Of a stretch of DNA of 64,000 nucleotides, positions 22,901 to 34,400 are shown piece after piece. The notes below the pieces were generated by a model. It made no database searches. It was not told the origin of the DNA and worked only from the letters and a program-made list of their open reading frames with translations. A program made the translations under genes and the position numbers. The DNA is from Dendronephthya gigantea (taxonomy: Eukaryota; Cnidaria; Anthozoa; Malacalcyonacea; Nephtheidae), in the NCBI RefSeq assembly GCF_004324835.1, contig NW_021163112.1, forward strand, positions 62,001 through 126,000, read 5' to 3'. Position 1 is the stretch's first letter. Every line of letters begins with the position of its first letter.

Positions 22901-24430
22901 ATGATGTTTCCACAACTAGTCACCAACTTTGATTTTTCCTCTCTGTTCAATATCCTGGAGACAACATGTGGTTATTTTCTTTATTTTTGCAGGAAAGTGC
23001 CTGAGCATGCACCAACCGTGGGCTTCTCTACTGGTCTGCGGAATCAAAAAGTACGTATTGACCATTGTCTTCACCGAAGTTATGTGAAATGCAGTTGTGC
23101 ACAGATAATCAACTTTGCCACGAGCAGATAGTTCCAGCTGTAGTTTAAATTTATATGTATGTAAGCACGAACAGCGAATTTCAAAACCACAATTCGAAAG
23201 GCTATCTTAGAATATGTGAAACAGTCTGAAAAGTTTGCAACCTCTACGTCTTTCATTTTGTCAAATGTTTCCAAAAGCAACCCTTTCAATTTTGTTTACA
23301 CACAGGGCAGAGGGTCGCAGTTGGTACACGACTCACCGAGGTAGACTGTGGATCGCTGCTACGGCAAAACAGCCCAATCAAGAGGAAATCAAACAGATGG
23401 AAGCATTTTATAAAGCCCTAGGTGAGCATCGAGTTTGCCAATGCATGATTACGACTCGTATTCCACATTCATTTTTGTCCATTGCCTGCAGGAGAAAAGT
23501 CTCGCTTCCCGGAGTTTTACCCCTCTGCATGTCTCCTGGGCTGTATTGATGTGGTGGAGTGCCTGACTCAACAAGAATATAACGAACAGGTAGAAATGGT
23601 TCAATATACAACAATACAGTAACGCATTATGTCATGTTATGTTTGATCTAAGTCTTTCGTTAAATTGTAAATGTATTTTTATCGTCAGTTTCCCGACGGA
23701 GAGGAATCCTCGTCCGCATTTGTTTTCATTCCTGAAAATCCGCGCGAACTTGTTGTCAAATTTCCTGTGAAAGGCCAGCACAAAATATGTAAGTTCTTAC
23801 ACTTTTTATTATTAGAATTTGTTATTATGGCTCTAACCGGACCTGCAGGAAGAACAGTTTCAAACTAATAGAGCTATCCAGTATAAATAAAGTTAGTTTA
23901 GTTTAGGTTTCCTTCTGTAGTAACACTGGATCAAAAAGAGATGATCCTCACTGGACCTCTAGGAAGAACAGTTTAGAACTGATAGAGCTATCCAGTATAA
24001 ATAAAGTTAGTTTAGTTTAGGTTTCCTCCTGTAGTAACACTGGATCAATAAGAGATGATCCTTACTGGACCTCTAGGAAGAACAGTTTAGAACTGATAGA
24101 GCTATCCAGTATAAATAAAGTTAGTTTAGTTTAGGTTTCCTCCTGTAGTAACACTGGATCAATAAGAGATGATCCTTACTGGACCTCTAGGAAGAACAGT
24201 TTAGAACTGATAGAGCTATCCAGTATAAATAAAGTTAGTTTAGTTTAGGTTTCCTCCTGTAGTAACACTGGATCAATAAAAGATGATAGAGCTTATTCAG
24301 TGTAACTGATAAGGAAAGGTCAGTGTAGACCAGAAGGTCAGTTAGCGAATTGGATAATTGAGTGTCATGTGATCATTTAGGGAAACTGGACAAACATATT
24401 CATCAGGCCGCCCGGAAGGGGATTACGTGA
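19925..24430 (+). CDS. TRIP4: TRIP4 / ASC-1, activating signal cointegrator 1, 13 exons
   Basis: TRIP4 is a subunit of the ASC-1 complex, involved in transcriptional coactivation and resolution of stalled ribosomes. Exons: 19925-20091, 20175-20331, 20481-20733, 21058-21188, 21266-21330, 21870-22075, 22370-22461, 22706-22827, 22993-23050, 23306-23421, 23492-23589, 23689-23788 and 24381-24430 (about 537 residues; human 581). Exons 3-4 encode the Cys-rich C2HC5 zinc finger (RHPCECLGQKH, CLQCGRIVC, CYFCGEVVC). Exon 6 has VIDDESDYFASDSKWLSK and VTLDFAGRKI. Exons 9-13 give the ASCH domain (CLSMHQPWASLLVCGIK, EGRSWYTTHRGRLWIAATAK, then KIWKLDKHIHQAARKG). Phases join throughout except in exon 8. There the frame reading MLRIT and the frame reading DKELLEMTDEG (which continues into exon 9) differ by one base near 22795. 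A base error, a polymorphism, or use of an internal acceptor (ataacag at about 22787-22793, which would keep frame with exon 7) could explain this. Confidence 0.93.
20767..21037 (+). repeat. 114-bp repeat array, block 1 (TRIP4 intron 3)
   Basis: About 2.4 copies of a repeat whose landmarks are gatagctctatcagttctaa, tcttcctagaggtccagtaa and cctaaactaaactaacttta, in forward orientation. The same unit recurs at 23836-24289 (reverse), 29098-29183 (reverse) and 38483-39050 (forward). Confidence 0.9.
21665..21770. mobile_element. Near-perfect hairpin in TRIP4 intron 5
   Basis: A 36-bp arm starting aataataaaagttagtccag is repeated in inverse orientation with one mismatch, ending 21770. The loop is about 34 bases and includes actgacgtcac. 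It is probably a minimal foldback element, and there is no ORF. Confidence 0.85.
23836..24289 (-). repeat. 114-bp repeat array, block 2 (TRIP4 intron 12)
   Basis: Nearly four head-to-tail copies. The landmark gatagagctatccagtataa recurs at 23981, 24095 and 24209, exactly 114 bp apart. It is the reverse complement of block 1. The array fills most of the intron between TRIP4 exons 12 and 13. Confidence 0.95.
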
Positions 24431-24641
24431 CCGCAACAAACTATTATCATAAAGGGTTATTGATAAATGATAAAAGATTAGTTATTACAAATTGAAATTT
24501 TGTATCAGGTTTATTAAAATATCTGACTTGATTGACTTCAGAACTATTTATATTCTTCAACGTTAGTTGTGATTGTTCAAAATTTAGTGACGCACATGCG
24601 CGCGATGATGACGCGCGTGCGCAATTGCAGCCATGCTATGA

Positions 24642-24649
24642 TGACGTCA
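24642..24649. promoter_or_regulatory. Palindromic CRE site upstream of the HCN gene
   Basis: A full tgacgtca lies 105 bases before the HCN start codon, in the 323-bp gap between the TRIP4 stop and the HCN ATG. CREB/ATF proteins bind this octamer. A GC-rich stretch (acatgcgcgcgatgatgacg) precedes it, so this is a likely core-promoter region. Occupancy is inferred. Confidence 0.45.
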
Positions 24650-24724
24650 CAATCAGAGCAAATCATTTAATAGCAAGATGTCGTTTTTTAAAAAAGTATA
24701 ACACGAAATCTAGAGGTAACACGA

Positions 24725-24757
24725 ATGTCTGAGCGATTCGCAACACAGAAACAATGA
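24725..24757 (+). CDS. Short upstream ORF overlapping the HCN start
   Basis: Ten codons ([10 protein letters not shown]) followed by TGA. The stop codon shares bases with the main ATG as ATGA (main start 24754-24756). If the mRNA begins upstream of 24725, ribosomes would meet this ORF first and could reinitiate or leak to the channel start. It is too short to judge as a peptide. Confidence 0.4.
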   Translation: MSERFATQKQ

Positions 24758-27700
24758 GATTCCGTTGCCCTTGTTGCCGGCGCCAAATTATGCCGTTGGA
24801 GGAAAGCTTCGAGCAAGACCCGGAGACGGGAACCGCTTATCCTGAAAACACCGGCCAGTTCATCTCGATTGCCGTGGGTCGCGGGAATACGGACGAGACG
24901 ACGGCGGAAATGCAGGAGGTTATTATCGATGATGGCGAAAGGTTTTCTGTGAAAGATGAAACGTTCTCTGAGATCTCAGGTTAGTTTTGTAACTTCTTTG
25001 TTCAACTTAGAGAAAAATTTATAAGGATCGAGAATACATCAATCGAAGTAACGATTACCGATTTAGCACTTCCAAAACCTCAAAGTAACTACCGCAAACG
25101 GATTCTTAGTGGTGCAGTACTGTAGAGTAATCTTTCTCAGGCGAAAAAGGCATCTTCGCTTAATCGATTTTAGCACAGCGTACCCATTATGCCAGGACGT
25201 AAAATTTGAGTTAATAGAGTCTGTGTTTGAAAGAAATACACGCCCCATCTGAAAATCAACAATATTGTAAAAAATGTTGCGTATGGCTAGCGACGTAGCG
25301 TCGATAAATAAATCTGTAAGCAACTAATTCTCCCTGTCCTAAAACTAGAACCTAGAATCGAAACGGGTTTGCAAACATGCCGAAGAGGCATAGTCAGAGG
25401 CATTCGTTCGTAGCAATCGTTACGAGTTTCTGCCTTTAATTAAAAACTGCCCTCTTAATTAAAACACTGTATAAAAGATAACGAGAAAAGTAAAACACCT
25501 AATTCCATATACATACATAGCAAAGCTATTTTTTGGGATTAATTCGGATTCCAAAAGAGAGTCAGTTAGCCCGCAAAATACTGCAGAACAATTAAATCGC
25601 GCCTGCATATTAGGACCGCAAAAAACCTGTACATTACAAAATGACTTTGACGGGAAACTGGGACTTGAACTAACGCTAAGTGATTTAAGATTTGGGTTGA
25701 AGCAATCTTGAAGTGTTTTGACTACTTCGAAATTCTTGCACTGTTCGTCTGAAAGGTACATTCTTTAATACTTTTATAGCTCTTGTATTTTAAAAAGTAC
25801 AGAGGAATAAACTAGGTTGAAATAGACCCGTCGCTGTCAGCACTTCATGCTTGGTATTACTCAAACCAGATGCTTTAAAATCGCAAAGTTTTCCGGCAAC
25901 GTCAAAGCGCTTAAAAAAGTTTTGATTAAGCAGTCAAATGCAATGGTTTGTGCAAAGCGGTTTTGTGGGTAGCCGCTGTACATGACATTATTATTGCCGT
26001 GATGTTTACAATCTAACGAGTGTATAGGCTTTAACTAATTGTTAGTTGTATGAAAGCAGATAGGTGAAACTTTCAGTCTGAGAAATTGACTGAGTTGGTA
26101 TAGTCACCTGTTCTGATGGACCTAGCTTTCCTTGCGAAGTCTCGAAGATGCGCACTCCATGTCTATTTTTAGCTCAGTGGACCTCGTCATAGTGCCGTTT
26201 TTGACACTGCGAAAGTGTATAAATAGTGCGACTTTTTGACACGTTCGTAGTCCGTAAAATGAACTTGTCTTACGTCAGACTGTTGTGTCTGTGTACTGCG
26301 GTTGAACAATTTCAATCAGTTATGACGTTATTATTTAATCACGAGTTATTAATGTATTTGAAAACTTTGAGGTTTGCATTAAAAGCCGCATTCGCTAAAT
26401 TTTGAGAGTCCGTAAATATTCAAAATGTATTTCACAAGTTCCCATCAAATGTGGCATAACAACTGCCTAAAATAGACAAAAACACTTCTCGACGTTTTGA
26501 CTTAAGAGCGTTCGCTGGTATTTAGTCATATACGGACTATTCTGAGTTTCATCGAAAAAGGCCTTTGACGGTGTTTTGGTCGACTCTTGGCAGTTGTTAT
26601 AAAACGTTTGATGGGAATTGTTTGAAGACGCTGCTACGCCGCATCGAATTCCATAGGATTCGTCACCTGAACAGGTTATTCTCGTTATATTTGTGTCTTT
26701 ATTCAATGATAGCACATACTGGCATTCTTCCTTCGGCCTTGCAACTGCTGATTCTGTCATGGCTACAGCCTATGGACAACAAGGCAAACACGAAGCTTTT
26801 TGGAAGCGCTAAGGCTGTGAAACGCGAGCAGACGAGACACAAAGCCGCTGGTTGGATCATCCATCCTTGCAGTGCGTTTAGGTAGGTCAATGATTGGCCG
26901 CATGATTCTGATTGGTCAACTGCGGCCGTATATTTGCCAATCAGAATCGTGTTTCGTTCCCGAGCTACGTCATAACGCAGACTTCTTATAAAGGTCTATA
27001 CTTACAGGTTAAAACTTTCTTTCATATTATTTGTTTTCAGATTATATTGGAATATGTTAATGATGTTATTACTCGTTGTCAATATGTATGCGTTACCGGT
27101 CGCAATCACCTTTTTTACCGACGCTTTACCGTTGTCCTGGATAATCCTTAATATCCTGTCAGATGTATTCTTTATGACTGACCTTATCATTAACTTTCGA
27201 ACTGGAATTATGGTGACCGACATGAGCTACAAGTTCATTTTGGAACCAAAGAAGATTGCTGTGAGGTATAAATAAGTAAATTTGTATTTCTTAATTTGGT
27301 TGGGTTTGTATTTGTCTTGCTTCACTTTTCATCTTCCACCTCACTTCACCTCGTACACCTTCCCAAACCTTTACTTTACCCTACCTCACCTCACCAAGAA
27401 TAATCCCACCTTATCCCGCCTAATCTCACTTCACCTCACCCCTCGTGTTCCCTATCTTACCTCGTTTTACCTTACCCCAACTTAAGCATCCTGCTTTCCT
27501 TACCTCACCTCACCTCATGCGCCCTTCACCTTACTTCATGCACCCAACTTTACCTCACCACAGTCTTCACCTCACCTTATGCACCCTACTTTACCTCACC
27601 ACACAACACTACACCTCACCTCACCTCACCTCACCTCATGCATCCTACTTTACCTCACCACACTACACCTCACCTCACCTCACCTCACCTCACCCCACCT

Positions 27701-30700
27701 CACCTCACCTCATGCATCCTACTTTACCTCACCACACTACACCTTACCTCACCTCACCTCATTTCACCTCACCTCATGCATCCTACTTTACCTCACTGCA
27801 GTCTTCACCCCACCTCATGTACCATACCACACCTTAGTCCTCACCCCATGCACCCTACACCTTACCTCACCTCACCTCAGCTAACCTTACTGCCTTACTT
27901 TTCAGATATCTTCGAACGTGGTTTTTGGTCGATCTTATCTCCTCCTTACCGCTGGACTATATCATCTCTGCCATCACTCGTCATAAAGACTCCGAGTTAG
28001 TCGGAGCATCGCGGGCTCTCAGAGTGCTAAGACTTGCTAAACTTTTGAGCCTGCTGCGTTTATTGCGGGTTTCCAGGCTTGTACGTTACGTAAGCCAGTA
28101 TGAAGTGGTAAGTCTGTTGAACTATGTCATTCCTTAGGCACATGGTTACTAGTTGTGAAACTCCTGAAAACGATTTTTGACTGCCAAAGCCCAACAAACC
28201 TTGGGGTTATATGACTTATATCCATAGCAAAATGTTATGAATTTAGGTTGCTTTTCTTTTAAACCGATGTTTCTGCACCATTTTAGACTTGATAACACAC
28301 TGCCAGATTTAGTTCAGAGTTATATAGAAATACGCTTCTTTCGCAGATTTTTAACTGGACAAAATCGTTTATAAAATTCATCAATCTCATCGCCGTGATG
28401 TCGTTAGTAACCCACTGGAATGCATGTCTACAGTACCTCGTACCATCCTTGACTGATTTCGATAGCAGTTCCTGGGTTGAGATTCATCATCTTCAAGTGA
28501 GTGCATTCATTATTGTCTAAATAATCAGAAGAGTCGGATGTTTGCAAAAACCGGCATGGTGAGAAATATGATGCACCATTCTCGTCTGCCAGTGGCCAGT
28601 TGTGCAAAGCTGGATTTCGCCATATATCAGATAGTGGCTTTTTAATTCCATCTCAAACTACCCACAGTACGGTGAAACTTCATTAAACTGATTAAACCTC
28701 AGTATTCTCAAAGTAGAGTTTCGCTTCGTCAATCTTTAGTTTCATTGGTTTCAAGAACTTACATCGGTTGAAAAAGGCTATCTGGAGGCACTAAGTTAAT
28801 ATTTCATCTTTGCTTCGCATTTTAGAACGAGCAATGGTCCACGAAATACGTTTGGTCCTTGTTTAAAGCCATGTCTCATATGTTGTGCATCGGTTATGGT
28901 CGCTTTCCTCCGCAAAATATTCAAGAGGTTGTTGTCACCTGCTTCAGCATGGCCACTGGAGCGACCTGTTATGGGATATTCATTGCTTACTGTATCTCCA
29001 CCATCCAACAGACTGACTCATCACGTAGGCAGTACTATGAGAGGGTAGGCAATTTGAAATTGTTTTCCTGTCCCACAAGCACCGCTTGTCTTGAATTGAT
29101 AGAGCTATCCAGTATAAACAACTTTAGTTTAGTTTAGGTTCCCTCCTGTAGTATCACTGGATTAATAAGAGATGATTCTTACTATAGCTGTGAAAAGTCG
29201 TTTAGTTCTGATGAAATATTTCCGTACAGATAAAGTTATAAATCAATTAGTCGAAAGTGTATTAGGTAATTTTGTCTTTTAACTTTTTAGGTTCAACAAA
29301 TTGCGGAGTACATGTCTTATCGCAAATTACCCACGACGATACGAGAAAAAGTTTTGAAGTATTTTGATCATCGCTACAAGGGAAAGTTCTTCGACGAACG
29401 GGCGATATTGGGAGAAGTTTCTTCACCATTGAGAAATGTAAGGCCCGCTTTAAGCTTAGCAAATTTGCCTGCGCACATGGAACTGACCGAACTGTTCATA
29501 GAATGGAACTGTGCAACGTATTGCCACCATCCATCATCTCCATTCCGTATCACCCCCACATCCTATTACCTTTAGTTCATATCACCTCACCTCCCTTTCA
29601 CCTTCTCTTATCACCCCCACCTCTTATTACCTTCACTTCATATCACATAACCTCTCCTCCACCTTTCCTCCACCTCTCTTCCACCTTCCCTCCACCTTCC
29701 CCCCACCTCTCTTCCACCTTCCCTCCACCTTCTCTTCACCTCCCCTCCAACTCCCCTCCACCTCCCCTCCACCTCCCTTCCACCTCCCCTCCACCTCCCC
29801 TCAACCTCCCCACAACCTCTATCACCGCACCTCAAATCACTCCTACCTTTCCTCCCATTTAAATTTGATCAATTCTTGTTAAAACTAATGGCATTTTCTT
29901 TCTCACCTCTAGGAGATAATCAGTCACAACTGCAGTGATCTCGTAAGTGCTGTGCCGTTCTTTAGCGAGGCGGATCCAGTCTTCGTCTCCGCCATTATAA
30001 CGAAGCTACGTTTCGAAGTATTTCTTGAAGGGGACATAATCATACGGGAGGGAACTATAGGGACGGAGATGTACTTTTTGCGGGAAGGCAGTGTTGAAAT
30101 AAGAACAAACGACGACCTCCAAAATGTCCTGAATGATGGCTCGTATTTCGGAGGTAGGATCCTTAATTCCGTTTTTCAGGGCCAGTTCATGGAACCATTT
30201 ATTTGACAAAAATTTTGTCCAGATTCATTAATAATTTCTATTTTTTATAATTGCCTGGTTATGTTCTTAAGTAATACAACATTAGGAGCAGGTTTTTCCT
30301 CACAAAATGATCAGGTTATGCGTTGATTTGGTTACTTCCATATTTCAAAAATATTTGGATTGGTTGGATTGCAGAAAAACAAATGCGATGAAAAATTTCA
30401 AAACTGAAAACACAATCCAAAGTCAACATTTTGAAGCCTAAAATATTGGTTTAGAGATGGCTAAAAGAGATGGCTAACTATGAACAGTCAATCGATGCTA
30501 AGAGGCAAACTTTTCATGTGCCGAATCGAATGCAAACGAACTCACTCGGAGACTCTGACTCGTTCACCGTATTAGATTCGGCAGATGAACAGTTCGCTTC
30601 AATGTGCTTTCGTTTATCATCGCGTCTTCAAATCATTTTTGTCTAGAAATTTGTCTCCTCACAAACGCTCGACGGATTGCGAGTGTCATAGCCACATCCA

Positions 30701-30891
30701 CCTGCGACACTTTCGTTCTCAGCACGAGTGACTTCCACGAAGTGTTAGAAGACTTCCCGGAGATGCGGGAGAAAATGGAAAAGGTGGCCGAGGAACGCCT
30801 GAACTTTATCAAAAGGCAGCGCAATCGCCGTGCGTCGATGCATCCGCAACCAAATGGCACCCCTGCGACCGCTAATCACCCAGAGGTGTAG
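24754..30891 (+). CDS. HCN: HCN-type hyperpolarisation-activated cyclic-nucleotide-gated channel, 9 exons
   Basis: A plasma-membrane cation channel. Exon 1 is 24754-24979 (Cys-rich start MRFRCPCC, a low-complexity cytoplasmic N-terminus). Exon 2 ends at 26881; its 5' edge is unresolved, with 26706 giving the right phase, and it carries [11 protein letters not shown] and [11 protein letters not shown]. The rest are 27041-27265 (S1-S2, [11 protein letters not shown]), 27906-28107 (S3 and S4 with regularly spaced Arg/Lys, [19 protein letters not shown]), 28347-28496 (S5), 28826-29044 (pore with the HCN-type filter CIGYG, then S6), 29291-29437 (C-linker), 29913-30153 and 30647-30891 (cyclic-nucleotide-binding fold, IIREGTIG and [16 protein letters not shown]). 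All junctions except exons 1-2 are phase-consistent. In the phosphate-binding cassette the usual RRTAS reads RRIAS, replacing the threonine that contacts the cyclic phosphate in mammalian HCN2. The coding region ends soon after the binding fold, so the long C-terminal tail of vertebrate HCNs is missing. Confidence 0.95.
26902..26951. repeat. Small inverted repeat in HCN intron 2
   Basis: atgattctgattggtc is answered about 20 bases later by gccaatcagaatcgtg, giving a 15-16 bp stem with one mismatch. It begins 20 bases after the exon 2 donor and looks like a foldback-element remnant. Confidence 0.6.
27310..27890 (+). repeat. Pyrimidine-rich cctca microsatellite in HCN intron 3
   Basis: Degenerate to nearly pure cctca pentamers, with higher-order blocks around tcatgcatcctactttacct. 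The strand is almost purely C, T and A, and the block ends just before the exon 4 acceptor at 27905. Long apparent ORFs here (repeated HLTSPHLT) are artefacts of the repeat. Confidence 0.92.
29098..29183 (-). repeat. 114-bp repeat, single copy (HCN intron 6)
   Basis: One diverged partial unit (gatagagctatccagtataa, then ctcctgtagtatcactggat) in the same orientation as block 2. Confidence 0.85.
29575..29860 (+). repeat. Second pyrimidine-rich minisatellite in HCN intron 7
   Basis: Units of the type ccacctcccctccacctccc and cttccaccttccctccacct on the sense strand, ending about 50 bases before exon 8. It is similar in kind to the intron 3 array but not the same unit. ORFs across it are spurious. 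Confidence 0.9.
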
Positions 30892-31499
30892 CATGCGGGC
30901 TTGCATAATTGTGTCGGCAAAAAAAGAGCTAGTCGGTCCATAGATAGAACGGGCGTAGTACATGTAAATAAGTTAAGAACTATTAAAAATGTCCAAACCT
31001 TTCTTAAAGGCAAGCATTTTATATGCTGTAGTTCGCCATATATTGATTAAGGCTTACTGCTTACAGATTTTCAGACATTCGATAATCGATATGTAGCTTT
31101 TCCATTTCAAAAGAATCGCTAATCGCCAATATCACACACAAAAGTAACAAGTTTTACTTTCGGTTTTACTATCGTGTTTTCAGGTACAAATTGAAAGACG
31201 CCAATTAAATAAATGTTTAAAATATTTGGCGGTTTGCAAAGGGTCGTATTGAATTACACTGCATTTGCTCTTTGCCAACAATTTCGGGAAAAAAATTCCA
31301 AAAGTTACGAGAAAGCGTTTGAGGGAACACTGGAGAATTTTTTTCGCCAGCTCTTTGTTTGTTTTGAAAATAATTTATTTAAATTCCCAGTACCTGTCGA
31401 ATTAATCAGGTTTCGTCACTTGCAGAAATATTTATTCATGAGCATATTTATAAACAAAATATGTGATATTTGGTAACGAGGATTAGCCAGCGAACGAGA
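30892..31499. other. HCN 3' flank / intergenic
   Basis: AT-rich, with no recognisable coding exon. It must contain the HCN 3' end and the promoter of the next gene. I cannot place either. Confidence 0.5.
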
Positions 31500-34400
31500 A
31501 TGGCGTCTTTGGTAGTGTTATGCTTATTCTCAACTTTATTTGGTCGACTTTATGCTGGTAAGTTTTGTGAAGTTTGTAGTTGTATCATACCTTTTTCCTG
31601 AGTTTGAAGTCCGCTTGTTTAACTCAGCATATTTGCTACGAACCACAAGGGATCGAATTCCCAAACGTAGAGAATACAAATGCTGTGGCGAATATAAATA
31701 ACACTCAAAGTGTATTGTACTTGCTATGAAACCGTACTATATTGATAGCCAGTTTAATGTTCTATTTCTAGCGAGAATTCTGAGAGTTTTAGAACACTTT
31801 TTAGCTCTCAATTGCGACATTATCTTGTGCTTATTTGCCGCATAGGTTTGGCTTTGTACATAGTTGACATTTTAATAAACGAAATATAAGCAATTTCCTC
31901 GTTCGAGTAAAAGAATTTCTGCATGTAGATAGCTTTTAAACGTTGAAATTTGTCTCAAGATATCCCAATGCTGTATGTGATCAATTCTATATCAATTTTA
32001 CCGCGAGAACACTATGAATTTGATTCCAACTGAGAAACTACATTCCAACTGACAGTGTTACAAAATTGACGCGGAATAATAATAATATCTCTCGTTTCTT
32101 TCAATGGCAAAGTTAGTTCAACCAACAACGACTGCGGGTCGTTAATATTCTTTCAAAATGACACCACAAACTGTGATATGAACCACAAAATAACCTGGTA
32201 TGCTACGACTTCGCATTCGTTTAATTCTGTCGTGAGTGTATAAAAACATTTCCGGCGATAAAGTTGCTTTAAACGTTTAAAGTAATATTTCAAGACTTTC
32301 GTTCTTAGCCTTAGGAATTTTGGCCGGCAGCTGTGAATCAGAGCAACTTCATTACTTAACGTTTTCTATTGTCAAATTAATAACTTAGATCAGTTAATAA
32401 AAGTACGTAGTCGTAGTTGAACGTTCATTATTTCTATTTTAATATGGTCAGTCACCGCTTGTGGCATTATAGCATGCCTCTCTAAGCCATTATTAACCCC
32501 GTAATTATACTTTAACGTCAGAGTCACCGATATTGGCTTACTAATTATTTCAACAACAGTGCCAACGGCCCGTTGGCGTTGCTCACGGGAAAATCTCGTG
32601 TGTTATCGACAAATTTTTATGGCAGCAGTCAAATTTGTGAAGTTGTTGCATGTCTATGTCTAACTCCCGGACTGATAGGTTACTACGACGATTGTAAGTC
32701 GCAGAAGAGAATATGTTGATATGGATTAAATTAGGACGAGAAGTCGGGAACTAAATTAGTATAAGGTTACAACTATTGTCTAGAAATATTGTTAGATGAT
32801 TCTAAAGAGCTGCTTTTCATTCCTATTTTACGGCTATAAATGATTCAATCCTCTTTAGAAAATTTACTATAGCGAATATATCTATTCTGTTTATTCTATT
32901 GCAATATAAACTTCGAGTGGCCGAAATTCTGCAAGTCTTATTACTTTTGTTCTATATTTTTATAACATTTTTTTTATATGTTATTGATTTCCAGGTCGTT
33001 TTCTCTCTCAGTCGCTGAAGTTTAATGCGTACGGAGTGCCAGAAGGAGACGATTTCAAGTTCACGTGCTCAGTCACACACGAAGACAAAAGACCAGAAAT
33101 ACAATGGTATTTTGTGAACACCATAACGTCGACGAGGAAAAACCTCACGGGCTTCAAAAACAGTGGAAAAGGTGAGAATCCTTTGCAGTTTAATGTGGAT
33201 AATAAAATTGAAAGACTTGTCAAGCAATATTGAGCAATATTTTATTCCAAGCAATGCGATTATCTGATTTCGAGTTGATCCCAATTGGTTCCAAGGCCTC
33301 ACATAAATCTAATCAGAGACTTTCCCTGGCCTGTTTTGATTCAGTCTTCTGATTAAACTTATTGTTTTTATCCTCTCTATTCCTCTGGTCTAATCATCTC
33401 TGATCTCCTAACTCCATTCCAATTCAATCCAATCCATTGAAATCCCCACTAGATTAGAAATGGATCACGATTGGATTCTGAATGAACCATGATATGATTC
33501 TGACCTGATCACGATTTGATTCGGACTCGATCTTCTAACACAACCTAAACTAACTCAATCCTGAATTAATCCGGTTACGATTAGGTCTTAGATTAGGTTT
33601 ATGATTAATTAAAGTTAACCCGAACCCCTAATCTATCAAAATCCAGACTTAATCTCAAGTATAAACTCAAGTATTTAGAATTCACTGAACTGATGTTATT
33701 ACCAACGTCTTCCCGTTCAGATAAAACAGCCACAGTGGATTATTATAAAACCAATGCCAAACTTGAGGACAGCGGGGACTATCATTGCTTTGCGAAGGTC
33801 GGTGAAGAAGAATACGAGCAGAAAGCCATCGGTGTTATCCCCATATATGTTTTCAAAAGTAAGTAGAGTTCCACTAACATTTAAACTTTAAAGGCCCGTT
33901 TACACTTGCAATCTTATACGTGCGATTTTCTTCTTTTGAAAGATGTGAACGAGTGAATTAGTTACGAATGTTCAAATTGGAGATCGTACACATCACAGCA
34001 TTCGTAACTAATCACTTGTTCACATCCATCAAAAGAAGAAAATCGCAGCGAAAATCGCAAGTGTAAACCGGCCTTAACACTTGTATTCAAAAAGCTCACA
34101 CACTCTAGCTCATTGAATGTGACTTAGAAACTCTATTATTATTATTTATCAATGCCAAAGGCCTTTCTTAATCAGTAGAAAGACAGACTAGAAACGAACT
34201 AAAGAGAATCAATCGGGCATAAGACGAATATATCAATATGCACCCCCCCCCCAATTGGGCTTCTAGCGCCGGCCCTGGATGGATCCAGAGTAAAATATTA
34301 CCCTTGAGTCAAGGCTAGTTTCCACTCAGCAAAAATCTTCCTTGGATCGGAACGGACAGGAAAATTTCCTTTGTCTGTGAGTTCTCAGGCGGCATTTATA

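Noticed and set aside
27445-27884. Long overlapping ORFs rich in HLTSP in three frames
   Set aside because: They run through the cctca microsatellite in HCN intron 3. A pentamer repeat gives open frames in all phases, and there is no start context or homology.
29503-29882. Pro/His/Leu-rich ORFs on both strands
   Set aside because: Product of the ccacctcccct minisatellite in HCN intron 7.
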